DNA from: Hoeflea ulvae
GTDB lineage: Bacteria; Pseudomonadota; Alphaproteobacteria; Rhizobiales; Rhizobiaceae
Length of the DNA stretch: 64,000 nucleotides
Reading direction: 5' to 3'
NCBI RefSeq assembly: GCF_026619435.1
Contig: NZ_JAOVZQ010000001.1
Coordinates: forward strand, 4,223,501 to 4,287,500
Numbering within the stretch: the first letter of the stretch is position 1; each line of letters begins with the position of its first letter. The notes under the pieces are model-generated. The model did no database searches. It was not told where the DNA came from and worked only from the letters and a program-made list of their open reading frames with translations. A program made the translations under genes and the position numbers. Shown in pieces: positions 50,939 to 59,442 of the stretch.

Positions 50939-52240
50939 TCAGTAGACGCCGTTGTCCCGCATCATTTCGTCAACGGCTTCCGATGCCGAGGCCAGTGCTT
51001 CGTCGACGGTCTTGTCGCCGAGAATGGCTGCCTGCAGTTCCGGGAAGATCAGGTTGCCTGCCTCGATCCAGTAGGGCGTCGGCGGCACCGGGAAAGCCGT
51101 CTTGGCGGTTTCCTGGAAGGCCTGCAGAACTTCGTTCTTGTAGGCATCATCCTTGGCCTGCTCGATCACATAGTCCCAGACCGCGGTGCGTGTCGGCAGC
51201 GGGCCGGCACTTGATTCGAGCTTCTGGCTTTCCTCGCTGGTCAGGAAATCGACCAGTGAAGCGGCCGCTTCCTTGTGGGCGCAATCCTCCGTGACCGAGA
51301 AGCCGTGGAAGCCGGACCATCCGGTGCGCACGCCGGCCGAACCCTTGGGCGCGGGCGCTACGCCGACATTGCCGGCCACCTTGGAGGCCGAAGGATCATT
51401 GAAAAAGCCCGACCAGCCCGGCCAGTCGAGATTGAGCGCGATGGTGCCGGAGGCAAAGCCGTTGCCGAGATCATCCCACAGATAGTTGGTCGTGCCGGGC
51501 GGAACCGCGCCGGCCTTGTAGAGATCGACGAACCACTGCAATGCTTCCTTGCCGGCATCCGAATTGAACGCGGGCGAGAAATCGTCATTGAGCATCTTGC
51601 CGCCATTGGCGACGATCAGCTCATAGAAGCGGCCGTTGATGGCCTCGTCCTTGCCCGCATATTGCGTGCCGTAGAAATTCGGCGGATCGGCGAAGAATTC
51701 GGCCTGCTCGCGGAACTGGTCCCAGGTCTCGGGCGGAGCCAGATCATAGCCATATTCGGTCTTGAAGGCTGCGGCCTTGTCAGCGTCCTCATAGAGGCTC
51801 TTCTGATAATACAGCGCCGAGACGTCGAACTGCGCCCTCGGCAGCATCACCAGCTTGCCGTCCAGTGTCGCGGCACTGATATTGGCCTGGACGAATTCGG
51901 CAACCGTGTCCGCCGGGATCAGAGCCGACAGATCGGTGTAGAGCGCCGGATATTGCGAGGCGAAGGACGAGTGGTTCGAGCCCACGCACCAGCCGGTGGT
52001 TCCGGCGGCGATGTCGGACTTGAACTCCTTGTCGAGCTCGAAATGGTTCTTCTTCGAGATGATCGTGACCGTGGCGCCGGTGTCTTTCTCCCATTCGGCA
52101 ATACGGCCATACAGCTTTTCATACTGCTCGCCGCCAATCAGCTTGGCCTCGAGCGTCACTCCGTCAAACTCACCTGCGCCGGCGGATGCGGTACTCAGCA
52201 ACAGCGCGGCAAGGATCAATTGCAAATTCGAACGTTTCAT
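50939..52240 (-). CDS. Sugar ABC transporter substrate-binding protein (family 1)
   Basis: 433-aa extracellular solute-binding protein of the maltose/UgpB class, signal peptide about 1-22 (LLLSTASAGAGEF). Features include a typical central segment (WDQFREQAEFFADPPNFYGTQYAGKDEAINGRFYELIVANGG) and a C-terminal HKEAAASLVDFLTSEESQKL motif. It captures an unidentified sugar, sugar acid or polyol for the adjacent permease and ATPase. ATG 52240 follows GGGAGGAACC; a longer frame to 52339 is rejected. It heads the minus-strand operon that ends with the SDR at 42769. Confidence 0.92.
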   Translation of the reverse strand: MKRSNLQLILAALLLSTASAGAGEFDGVTLEAKLIGGEQYEKLYGRIAEWEKDTGATVTIISKKNHFELDKEFKSDIAAGTTGWCVGSNHSSFASQYPALYTDLSALIPADTVAEFVQANISAATLDGKLVMLPRAQFDVSALYYQKSLYEDADKAAAFKTEYGYDLAPPETWDQFREQAEFFADPPNFYGTQYAGKDEAINGRFYELIVANGGKMLNDDFSPAFNSDAGKEALQWFVDLYKAGAVPPGTTNYLWDDLGNGFASGTIALNLDWPGWSGFFNDPSASKVAGNVGVAPAPKGSAGVRTGWSGFHGFSVTEDCAHKEAAASLVDFLTSEESQKLESSAGPLPTRTAVWDYVIEQAKDDAYKNEVLQAFQETAKTAFPVPPTPYWIEAGNLIFPELQAAILGDKTVDEALASASEAVDEMMRDNGVY

Positions 52241-52310
52241 CGGTTCCTCCCAATTTCCATCCTCTGCGGCGCGGTTTGGCCAGGGCCTCCAGCCCATCAG
52301 GGATTTTTGT

Positions 52311-52333
52311 ATATAAACGTAAGTTTCAGATAT
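52311..52333. promoter_or_regulatory. AT-rich dyad upstream of the binding-protein gene
   Basis: ATATAAACGTAAGTTTC followed by AGATAT has AAAC/GTTT and ATAT/ATAT arms, about 70-95 bp upstream of the ATG at 52240. It resembles elements at 39346 and 53016. The remainder of the 52241-52474 spacer shows no gene. Confidence 0.4.
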
Positions 52334-52474
52334 GTTCAAGGCGAAAAATTCCGAAGGGTGGAAAACCCGCTTCCCGGCCCCTGAGAGCAGGCCGGCAAAG
52401 ACAATGCGGAATCGCTGCCTTCACCGCCTTGCAAAAGCAGACAAACCCTGCCGGGTATGGGCTCGGCGCCGGTG

Positions 52475-52978
52475 TCAGGCGGTATCGGCGGGGCGACCGT
52501 TGCGGTATTTCACCGTCTGCAGATGCTCGCAGTAGAGCACCAGTTCATCCTCGCCCTTGAACACCTCGTAGCTGACCCGCACATTGCCCAGTTCATCGGT
52601 GCGCGGCGTCTTTTCCAGATTGGTGCGGACCGTGTGAATGGTGTCGCCGATGAACACCGGCGCGATGAAGCGCAGCCGGTCATAGCCATAGCTGAAGGCA
52701 TGGATATTGTTGTTGGCCATCAGCCCGAGACCATAGGAAAACACCATGGCCCCGGCCACCAGGCGGCGCTTGAACAGCCCGTCTTCGACCGCGAAAATCT
52801 CGTCGGCGACATAGGGATGGTTGTCCATCACCAGGCAGTTGAAGCTCATCGCCTCGCCTTCGGAAATGGTCCGACGGATCGAGCGGACCTTCTGGCCGAC
52901 CTCGAACTCCTCATACATCCAGGTCTCGACATTGTACAAAGGGATGTCGCGTTTGTCGGTGTAGTAGCCGTCTGCCAT
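52475..52978 (-). CDS. MaoC-like (hotdog) protein, copy 2, catalytic His replaced
   Basis: 167-aa hotdog protein paralogous to the MaoC at 45034-45486; both share the block [10 protein letters not shown](R/A)[10 protein letters not shown]. In the hydratase motif Asp52 is kept, but the position of the catalytic His is Val57 ([10 protein letters not shown] against [11 protein letters not shown] in copy 1), so ordinary enoyl-CoA hydration is doubtful. It may be a thioesterase-like, regulatory or altered-chemistry hotdog, or partner another subunit. It is divergent from the CoA-transferase gene across an 80-bp spacer carrying a palindrome. The start at 52978 follows GAGGAG. Confidence 0.85.
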   Translation of the reverse strand: MADGYYTDKRDIPLYNVETWMYEEFEVGQKVRSIRRTISEGEAMSFNCLVMDNHPYVADEIFAVEDGLFKRRLVAGAMVFSYGLGLMANNNIHAFSYGYDRLRFIAPVFIGDTIHTVRTNLEKTPRTDELGNVRVSYEVFKGEDELVLYCEHLQTVKYRNGRPADTA

Positions 52979-53015
52979 GGTTCCGAATCTCCTCTGGGCG
53001 CTTGACGTTTTTCTT

Positions 53016-53037
53016 ATACAAAACTAGTTTTTGCATA
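53016..53037. promoter_or_regulatory. Palindrome AAAACTAGTTTT between divergent maoC and caiB genes
   Basis: A perfect 12-bp palindrome (53020-53031) with partly symmetric flanks (ATAC before, GCATA after) lies midway between the two divergent starts. Its AAAC-TA-GTTT core resembles the element at 52311. Candidate operator controlling both genes. Confidence 0.45.
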
Positions 53038-53058
53038 CAAACAATAGGGGCTGCGCCG

Positions 53059-54210
53059 ATGACTGACACGAACACACCTGTGATCCTGCCACTGGAGGGG
53101 CTGCGGGTTCTCGATTTCGCGCAGTTCCTGGCAGGCCCGATGGCCGCCCTGCGGCTGGCGGATCTGGGCGCCGAGGTCATCAAGGTCGAGCGTCCGCAAG
53201 GTGGAGAACTGTGCCGCAAGCTGGTTGTGGCCGACCAGATGTTCGAGGGCGACAGCCTCTTGTTCCACACCATCAACCGCAACAAGCGCAGCATGGCCGC
53301 CGACCTCAAGAGTGCCGATGATCTTGAAAAAGTGCGCAAACTGATCGCCTCGGCCGATGTGATGATCCACAATTTCCGTCCCGGCGTGATGGAGCGCATC
53401 GGGCTCGACCACAAAAGCGTGAAGGCCATCAATCCGCGCCTCGTCTACGGCACGGTCACGGGATATGGCGACAAGGGTCCGTGGCGCGACAAGCCCGGGC
53501 AGGATCTTCTGGTCCAGTCGCTCTCCGGACTGACCTGGCTATCGGGCAATCGCGATGACGGGCCCGTCCCGGTGTCCTTTGCGGTGCTCGACATGGCAAC
53601 CGGCAATCATCTGGTTCAGGGCATTCTCGCCGCTCTCGTCCGCCGCGGCGTCACCGGCAAGGGCGGGCTGGTCGAGGTCGATCTGATGAGTTCTGCCATC
53701 GACGCGCAGTTCGAGCAGCTCACATCCTTCTTCAATGGCGACAGGACGCAGCCGCCGCGCAGCGCCATTGCCAATGCCAGCGTCCATGCAGCTGCGCCCT
53801 ACGGCATTTACCAGACCTCAGATGGCCATATCGCCATTGCCATGACACCGATCGCCGCGCTGGCCGACCTGCTGCAGTGCGAGGCCTTGGCGCCCTATCG
53901 CGACCCGGATCTGGCATTCGTCAGGCGCGACGAGATCAAGGCGATCCTTGCCGATTTCCTGAAGACCGGGACGACCGCCACCTGGCTGTCCCGGCTTGAG
54001 CCGGCCGATGTCTGGTGCGCGGAAGTGCTCGACTGGCCGAAATTCTGCCGGACCGAGGGCTTTGCCGCGCTCGATCCCTTGCAGGAAGTCGTTGCCGGCA
54101 ATGGCGCGACCATGACCACCACGCGTTGCCCGATCCGGATCGACGGCCAGACGCTGACTTCGCCGCGTGGCGCGCCCAGGCTCGGAGAATATGGCGGCGA
54201 TCAGACCTGA
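53059..54210 (+). CDS. CaiB/BaiF (class III) CoA-transferase, copy 2
   Basis: 383-aa class III CoA-transferase and paralogue of the enzyme at 40557-41696. Shared blocks are LEGLRVLDFAQFLAGP, LRLADLGAEVIKVE, NFRPGVMERIG and GQDLLVQSLSG; the candidate nucleophile is Asp178 (AVLDMATG). Divergent from the MaoC copy 2 gene, it forms a second CoA-transferase/hotdog module. It probably activates a hydroxy or dicarboxylic acid as a CoA ester; donor and acceptor are unknown. ATG 53059 follows AGGGG by 8 nt; the in-frame upstream extension crosses the promoter palindrome and is rejected. It converges on dppF 21 bp downstream. Confidence 0.92.
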   Translation: MTDTNTPVILPLEGLRVLDFAQFLAGPMAALRLADLGAEVIKVERPQGGELCRKLVVADQMFEGDSLLFHTINRNKRSMAADLKSADDLEKVRKLIASADVMIHNFRPGVMERIGLDHKSVKAINPRLVYGTVTGYGDKGPWRDKPGQDLLVQSLSGLTWLSGNRDDGPVPVSFAVLDMATGNHLVQGILAALVRRGVTGKGGLVEVDLMSSAIDAQFEQLTSFFNGDRTQPPRSAIANASVHAAAPYGIYQTSDGHIAIAMTPIAALADLLQCEALAPYRDPDLAFVRRDEIKAILADFLKTGTTATWLSRLEPADVWCAEVLDWPKFCRTEGFAALDPLQEVVAGNGATMTTTRCPIRIDGQTLTSPRGAPRLGEYGGDQT

Positions 54211-54231
54211 CCGGGAGAAGTCACGCCTCGC

Positions 54232-55218
54232 TCACCTGAGGAAACAGGCATAAGCGTGATCGGCTTCATTGCGCCTGAGCGCCGGCTTCTCCTCGGCACA
54301 GCGCGGCTCGCGGATCGGGCAGCGGGTAACAAAGGGGCAGCCCTTCGGCGGGTTGAGCGGGCTTGGCAGATCGCCTTCGAGCAGCACCCGTTTCTTCGAG
54401 CGTTCGGCCAGCGGATCCGGCAGCGGAATCGCCGACAGCAGTGCCTCGGTATAGGGATGCCGCGGGCTTGAAAACACGATGTCTGACGGGCCGTCCTCGA
54501 CGATATTGCCGAGATACATGACGATCACCCGGTCGGCGATGTGCCGGACCACCGACAGATCGTGGGAGATGAACAGATAGGCCAGCCCCAGTTCGCGCTG
54601 CAGCTTCATCAAAAGGTTGAGAATCTGCGACTGGATCGACACATCGAGCGCCGACACCGGCTCGTCGCAGATGATGACATCAGGCTCCAAAGCCAGCGCC
54701 CGGGCAATCACCACACGCTGGCGCTGCCCGCCTGACAATTCATTGGGATAGCGGTCGCTCTGGCTGGGATTGAGGCCGACCAGATCGAGCAGTTCGGCGA
54801 CCCGTTCGGCCTGGCGATGCTTGGGGATGTCATTGATCGCCAGCGGTTCGGCGATCGACTGGCCGATGGTCCGCTTCGGATTGAGCGCGGCGACCGGATC
54901 CTGAAACACCACCTGCAGATTGCGCCACATCGAAGCGCGCTGTTCGGGCGCCAGATCGGCGATGTCCTGGCCGCGGAAGGCCACCCGCCCGGCAGTCACC
55001 GGCGCCAGTCCGAGAATGGCATTGCCGGTGGTCGACTTGCCGCAGCCTGATTCCCCGACGATCGCCACGGTCTCGCCCTCGTGGACGCGAAACGACACGC
55101 CGTCGACCGCCTTGACATATTGTTGCTCGGCGAAAAAGCCCGGCTTTCCGGCCTTGAAATGGACCTTGAGGTCTTCCACCTCGAGCAGGATCTTGCGGGC
55201 GTCGGGTTGCGGGCTCAT
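54232..55218 (-). CDS. dppF: Peptide ABC transporter ATPase (DppF/OppF type)
   Basis: 328-aa ATPase with Walker A GESGCGKST (near 54-62), LSGGQRQRV, Walker B VIICDEPVSALDV, and the C-terminal oligopeptide-transporter region with the Cys-rich CPFVTRCPIREPRC motif that binds an Fe-S cluster in DppD/OppF-type ATPases. It pairs with the DppD-like ATPase, whose stop it overlaps by 4 bp. Last gene of the peptide-transport operon. It may import dipeptides or gamma-glutamyl peptides, given the gamma-glutamyltransferase-like gene in the same operon. Confidence 0.93.
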   Translation of the reverse strand: MSPQPDARKILLEVEDLKVHFKAGKPGFFAEQQYVKAVDGVSFRVHEGETVAIVGESGCGKSTTGNAILGLAPVTAGRVAFRGQDIADLAPEQRASMWRNLQVVFQDPVAALNPKRTIGQSIAEPLAINDIPKHRQAERVAELLDLVGLNPSQSDRYPNELSGGQRQRVVIARALALEPDVIICDEPVSALDVSIQSQILNLLMKLQRELGLAYLFISHDLSVVRHIADRVIVMYLGNIVEDGPSDIVFSSPRHPYTEALLSAIPLPDPLAERSKKRVLLEGDLPSPLNPPKGCPFVTRCPIREPRCAEEKPALRRNEADHAYACFLR

Positions 55219-56207
55219 AGCAGCGCCTCGGTCTTGTCATGATGCCAGCAGGCCACCAGCCCCTCATCGCTGTCCGCCCCCACGGGAACCATCGGGGGCG
55301 TGTGCACACATTGCGCATCGGCCAGCGGGCAGCGGGTTCTGAACCGGCAGCCTTCCGGCCAGCCGCTGATATCGGGCACGGTGCCCTTGATCGAATAGAG
55401 TTCCTGCTTGGGCGCATCGGTCAGCTTCGGGATCGTCGCCAGCAGCAGCTTTGTATAGGGGTGGCGCGGGGTCTTGAACAGCTGGTGCACTTCCGCCTGC
55501 TCGACCACCCGGCCGCCATACATGACGCAGACCCGGTCGGCGATCGACGCGACAACGCCCATGTCATGGGTGATGATCAGCACCGAGGTTCCGGTCTCGT
55601 CGCGCAGGCGCCGGATCAGGTCGAGGATCTGCGCCTGGACCGTGACATCAAGCGCCGTGGTCGGCTCGTCGGCGATCAGCAGGTCGGGCTGGGCAATCAG
55701 CGCCGAAGCGATCATCACCCGCTGGCACATACCGCCGGAAAGTTCAGCAGCAAACTGCCTGGCGCGCTTTTCCGGCTCCGGAATGCCGACATCGGCCAGC
55801 ATCTGGATTGCCCGCTTCCAGGCCTCCGCCGGCGTGGCGCGACCATGCACGATCAGGCTTTCGGCCACCTGCGCGCCGACGCTGAGCAAGGGATTGAGCG
55901 AAGCCACCGGCTCCTGAAAGATCATCGACATGCTTGTGCCGCGCAAGCCGTTCATCTCGACATTGTCTGCCGTGTCGATGGGCCGGCCGTTGAGCTCTAC
56001 CTCGCCTTCGGTCTGGCGGACACGGCCGGCCAGGAGGCCCATCAGCGACAATGCGGTCAGGCTCTTGCCCGAGCCGCTCTCACCGACCAGGGCGACGATC
56101 TCGCCCTCTTCGATCTCCAGATCCACGCCGTCGACAACCGAATAGGGGCCGACCGACACCTTGAGTCCGGAAATGCGCAGCGTTGCGGCGACCGGCCCCT
56201 CACGCAT
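55215..56207 (-). CDS. dppD: Peptide ABC transporter ATPase (DppD/OppD type)
   Basis: 330-aa ATPase: Walker A GESGSGKS, signature reading LSGGMCQRVMIA, Walker B LLIADEPTTALDV, and C-terminal CRFRTRCPLADAQC cluster motif. The signature has Met-Cys where OppD usually has Met-Arg or Gln-Arg, a small deviation. ATG 56207 overlaps the gamma-glutamyltransferase-like stop by 8 bp and follows GAGG by about 9 nt. The frame stays open upstream to 56480, but that part lies inside the neighbouring gene. Works with DppF, DppB, DppC and the tandem binding proteins. Confidence 0.93.
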   Translation of the reverse strand: MREGPVAATLRISGLKVSVGPYSVVDGVDLEIEEGEIVALVGESGSGKSLTALSLMGLLAGRVRQTEGEVELNGRPIDTADNVEMNGLRGTSMSMIFQEPVASLNPLLSVGAQVAESLIVHGRATPAEAWKRAIQMLADVGIPEPEKRARQFAAELSGGMCQRVMIASALIAQPDLLIADEPTTALDVTVQAQILDLIRRLRDETGTSVLIITHDMGVVASIADRVCVMYGGRVVEQAEVHQLFKTPRHPYTKLLLATIPKLTDAPKQELYSIKGTVPDISGWPEGCRFRTRCPLADAQCVHTPPMVPVGADSDEGLVACWHHDKTEALL

Positions 56208-57759
56208 CGCCGGTATCCTCCGCGACCGCGGCGGTCCATGGATTGACCGGATGCACCATGCCGTAACGCCGGCCCGAGGTCCGGTCACTGAGAACCGCCG
56301 ACGGAATGGCAAAACAGACCGGATGCAGCGTGTTGCTGGTGATCCGCACCGGGAAATGCTCGGCAACGCTGGCCGCCACATCCGCCGGCGCATCGCGGTC
56401 GACAACGATGGTCGGGCCGCTTCCGTCCAGGCGCGGCGTGTGAAATGCCTCATGCAGCGACATGCCGCCATCAACCACATAGGAAATCAGCTGGGTCAGG
56501 GCCGGAAAGATCTGCCGTCCCCCGGCCGCACCGATGGCAAGCCAGGGCCTGCCGTCGCGGAGCAGGATGACGGGAGACATATTGGCCAGCGGCTGCGCGC
56601 CGGGCGCAATCGAGTTCGGCACCCCCTCGCGCGGGTCGAACCACATCATGCCGTTGTTCATCAGGATGCCGCTTTGCGGCAGCAGCACCTTGGAGCCGAA
56701 ACGCGAAAGCAGCGTATTGGTCAGTGACACCATGTTGCCGGCCGCATCGACCACAGAGACATGGCTGGTGCAGTCCTCGCCCTTCTTGCTCGCATGCCCC
56801 ATGGTCTTGAGCCGGTCCTGGTAGGTGCCGCGGATGGCACGCGCATAGGCGGAAGCGGCACCGGCACCGGTGACTGCGCCATCGGGCAGGCTCTCCCGCA
56901 GTGTGTCCATGGTCTGCAGCAGGCTTGGACCGCCACACAGGCCGGGAACAACATGCACATCGCAGTCGCGATAGGCACTGCTCTGCGACGTGGCCCAGCG
57001 CGGCGCATAGACGGCGAGATCCTCAAGGTCGATGACGGAGCCACCGGCCTGCAGGTCCTCGACAAGCCCGCGGGCGATCTCGCCCTCGTAGAAGTCGCGG
57101 GCGCCCCGCTGCGCCAGCTTGCGCAGCATTTTCGCCTTGGCCGGCATCGGCAGATAGGTTTCCTCGCCGGTCTGCGCCACCTTGCGAGGTTTGCCCTCGT
57201 CCAGAAACAGCGCCGCGGTATCGGGAAACTGAGACAGGCCGGCAAGATCGATGGTCAGGCACAGAGAGGTGAACCAGTCGACGATCATGCCGCGTTCGGC
57301 AAGCGCGATCGCCGGTTCGAGCGCTTCGGCCCAGCTCAGCGTGCCGTATTTTTCAAGCGCTGCGGCAAAGCCGGCAATGGCGCCGGGCACACCGATCGAT
57401 GTGTAGCCGGTGATGTTGCGGTCACCCTCGACCGCCGGCCAGTCGAACCAGTCTCCGTCCCGACCGCCCTTGAGCGGGTACTGTTCGCGCGAGACATTGC
57501 GGCTGGCGCGGACATTGAAGTCGAGCGTGTCGACGGTTGTCCCGTCCGCATCGGCCCACAGCAACAGGCCGCCGCCACCGACGCCGCTGAGCCAGGGCTC
57601 GACCACAGACAGCACAAGCGCGGTGACCACCGCCGCATCCATGGCATTGCCGCCATCCGCCAGCACCTTGGCGCCGGCTTCGGCGGCCTCGAAATGCTGG
57701 GCTGCGACAATCCCCTTGCCGGTTTCCATCTGGCGCTTGTCTATGTTCCAGGTTTGCAT
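56200..57759 (-). CDS. Gamma-glutamyltransferase-like Ntn hydrolase
   Basis: 519-aa member of the gamma-glutamyltransferase family, made as a precursor that cleaves itself before a Thr. The nucleophile is Thr331 in CTSHVSVVDAAGNMVSLTNTL, which fits the family signature T-[STA]-H except for Leu at the usual Asn/Glu position. GGRQIFPALTQ and SGVGGGG supply other family loops. No signal peptide is seen, so unlike E. coli Ggt it is probably cytosolic. Embedded in the peptide transporter operon, it may hydrolyse imported gamma-glutamyl compounds or a related amide. ATG 57759 is preferred over 57774; it abuts the previous stop (TGATG). Confidence 0.88.
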   Translation of the reverse strand: MQTWNIDKRQMETGKGIVAAQHFEAAEAGAKVLADGGNAMDAAVVTALVLSVVEPWLSGVGGGGLLLWADADGTTVDTLDFNVRASRNVSREQYPLKGGRDGDWFDWPAVEGDRNITGYTSIGVPGAIAGFAAALEKYGTLSWAEALEPAIALAERGMIVDWFTSLCLTIDLAGLSQFPDTAALFLDEGKPRKVAQTGEETYLPMPAKAKMLRKLAQRGARDFYEGEIARGLVEDLQAGGSVIDLEDLAVYAPRWATSQSSAYRDCDVHVVPGLCGGPSLLQTMDTLRESLPDGAVTGAGAASAYARAIRGTYQDRLKTMGHASKKGEDCTSHVSVVDAAGNMVSLTNTLLSRFGSKVLLPQSGILMNNGMMWFDPREGVPNSIAPGAQPLANMSPVILLRDGRPWLAIGAAGGRQIFPALTQLISYVVDGGMSLHEAFHTPRLDGSGPTIVVDRDAPADVAASVAEHFPVRITSNTLHPVCFAIPSAVLSDRTSGRRYGMVHPVNPWTAAVAEDTGDA

Positions 57760-58652
57760 CACGCGCCTTTCCAAGCCGGGTGATTGAACAGCGTCTCGGG
57801 GATGTCCGGCGACACATCATTGAGCCCCGGCGCCACCGCCCGGTGATGGGCGGCGACCTCCCCCACCGTTGCCACCCAGACATCGGAGCGCGACATCACC
57901 TCGGCCAGCAGCTTGTCGAGCATGGCCACCCGCGCACCCCGCCCGGAAATCCAGTCATGCACCGTCAGCATGAACAGCGATCCGAAGTCGAAACTGGCGA
58001 AGAGCTCTTCCTTCCAGGCGCCGAGCACCTGGTCGGTGCCGACCGGCGGCCAGCTGTCCATGCCGGGGCCGCCGAGAAACTTGAAGAAGATCGCATCATC
58101 CGTGGCCCAGTTGACCGGCACCTCGGTGATGCCGTCGACCGAATAGGGCGTGTCGTAACCCATCAGCGAACTGTCGTAGAAACCGTGGCGCTTGATCTCG
58201 GCCAGCATGTGCGGCGTCATTTCCCAGGCCGGAGACCTGAACCCTGCCGGTTTTGCCCCGGTCTGGGCGACGAAGAGATCGATCGAGGCCTCGAGCACGC
58301 GGGAAAACTCCTCGTTCTCGGTCTGGGTGACGAGCTCGTGGAAATAGCCGTGCAATCCGACCTCGTGGCCGGCGGCAACCAGTTCCGGCAGCATCCAGGG
58401 ATGCGCTTCGGCAACCGCACCCGGCACGAAGAAACTGCCCTTGATGCCATAGCGCTCAAGCAATTGCGCAAACCGCGCCATGCCGACCCGCGGGCCGAAA
58501 TGACGCTGCTCGAGCTGCGACAGCAGTGCCGGCGGATTGTCGCGATTGTTCCACATCCATGGCGAATGCGCGTCGACATCGACCGAGAAACAGAAGGCGG
58601 ATGTCTTGTTGTCAGGCCACGGATAGGCTGCGGGAGGGGTCAGGCTGCTCAT
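57759..58652 (-). CDS. Polysaccharide-deacetylase-family amidohydrolase
   Basis: 297-aa NodB-type metal-dependent hydrolase without signal peptide. Motif 1 is SVDVDAH (Asp25/Asp27), motif 2 HGYFH (His101, His105), motif 3 RSPAWEMT. The fused VDVDA motif and cytosolic location resemble the PgdA/allantoinase PuuE/cyclic-imidase branch rather than secreted chitin or peptidoglycan deacetylases. A role on a small amide or imide is therefore likelier than cell-wall editing. It overlaps the SDR gene (ATGA) and the GGT-like gene (TGATG), so it is tightly coexpressed with peptide transport. Substrate unknown. Confidence 0.87.
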   Translation of the reverse strand: MSSLTPPAAYPWPDNKTSAFCFSVDVDAHSPWMWNNRDNPPALLSQLEQRHFGPRVGMARFAQLLERYGIKGSFFVPGAVAEAHPWMLPELVAAGHEVGLHGYFHELVTQTENEEFSRVLEASIDLFVAQTGAKPAGFRSPAWEMTPHMLAEIKRHGFYDSSLMGYDTPYSVDGITEVPVNWATDDAIFFKFLGGPGMDSWPPVGTDQVLGAWKEELFASFDFGSLFMLTVHDWISGRGARVAMLDKLLAEVMSRSDVWVATVGEVAAHHRAVAPGLNDVSPDIPETLFNHPAWKGA

Positions 58653-59437
58653 AGCGGTGTCTTCTTGTCCTGGTACACATCAAGGGTGCCGATCGAATTG
58701 CCGCCATCCACCGTCAGCGTCGCGCCGGTGATGTAGCCGGCATAGTCGCTGGCCAGATACATGGCAGCCGGCCCGATATCATCCATCGTGGTCGGGCGGC
58801 CGAGCGGGATCGCCTTGGTGACGCGAGCAACGTGTTCTTCCGACAATTTCGATACTTCCGAACCGGCGGAGAAGCCCGGCTCCAGTGCATTGACGCGAAT
58901 GCCGAACAGCGCCAGTTCCTGGCCCATGCCCTTGGTCAGCCGGTCGAGCGCTGTCTTGGAGATGCAATAGGGCGCCGCCGTCAGCCGCATCTTGCGCGAG
59001 GCGCCGGAGCCAATATTGATGATGCTGCCCTTCACGCCCTTGCCGATCATCTGCTTGCCGAAGCCGCGGGTGAGGATGAAGGGCGCGCGCAGATTGACGC
59101 TCATCATCTGGTCCCAGTCCTCGATCTCCATGTCGAGCATGAAGTAGCTCGGATAGATCGCCGCATTGTTGATGACGACATCGGGCGCGCCCCAGTGTTC
59201 ACCCACGGCGTCGATCAACCCGTTGAGATCATCGGTGTCGGTGAGGTCGCCGGCATGGGCAAAGGAGCCCTCGACACCCAGCTCTTCCACCAGCTTTTCA
59301 AGCCCCGCCTGGTCACGGTCGGTGACGCAGACTTTTGCACCCGCCCCGGCGAATGTTTCAGCCAGGCCGCGGCCGAAGAGCCCGAGCGCTCCGGTGATCA
59401 CGACACCCTTGCCGTTGAAATGGTCTTTGAAGTCCAT
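58649..59437 (-). CDS. Short-chain dehydrogenase/reductase
   Basis: 262-aa SDR. Cofactor loop TGALGLFG at 15-22, NNAA at 90-93, catalytic Tyr157 and Lys161 (YCISK), and a C-terminal TVDGGNSIG. It resembles generic classical SDRs with 3-oxoacyl/glucose dehydrogenase-like sequence; the substrate cannot be named. Located between the permease gene dppC (5-bp gap) and the deacetylase-family gene (4-bp overlap), it belongs to the operon and may modify the compound delivered by the transporter. Confidence 0.88.
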   Translation of the reverse strand: MDFKDHFNGKGVVITGALGLFGRGLAETFAGAGAKVCVTDRDQAGLEKLVEELGVEGSFAHAGDLTDTDDLNGLIDAVGEHWGAPDVVINNAAIYPSYFMLDMEIEDWDQMMSVNLRAPFILTRGFGKQMIGKGVKGSIINIGSGASRKMRLTAAPYCISKTALDRLTKGMGQELALFGIRVNALEPGFSAGSEVSKLSEEHVARVTKAIPLGRPTTMDDIGPAAMYLASDYAGYITGATLTVDGGNSIGTLDVYQDKKTPL

Positions 59438-59442
59438 GGTAC

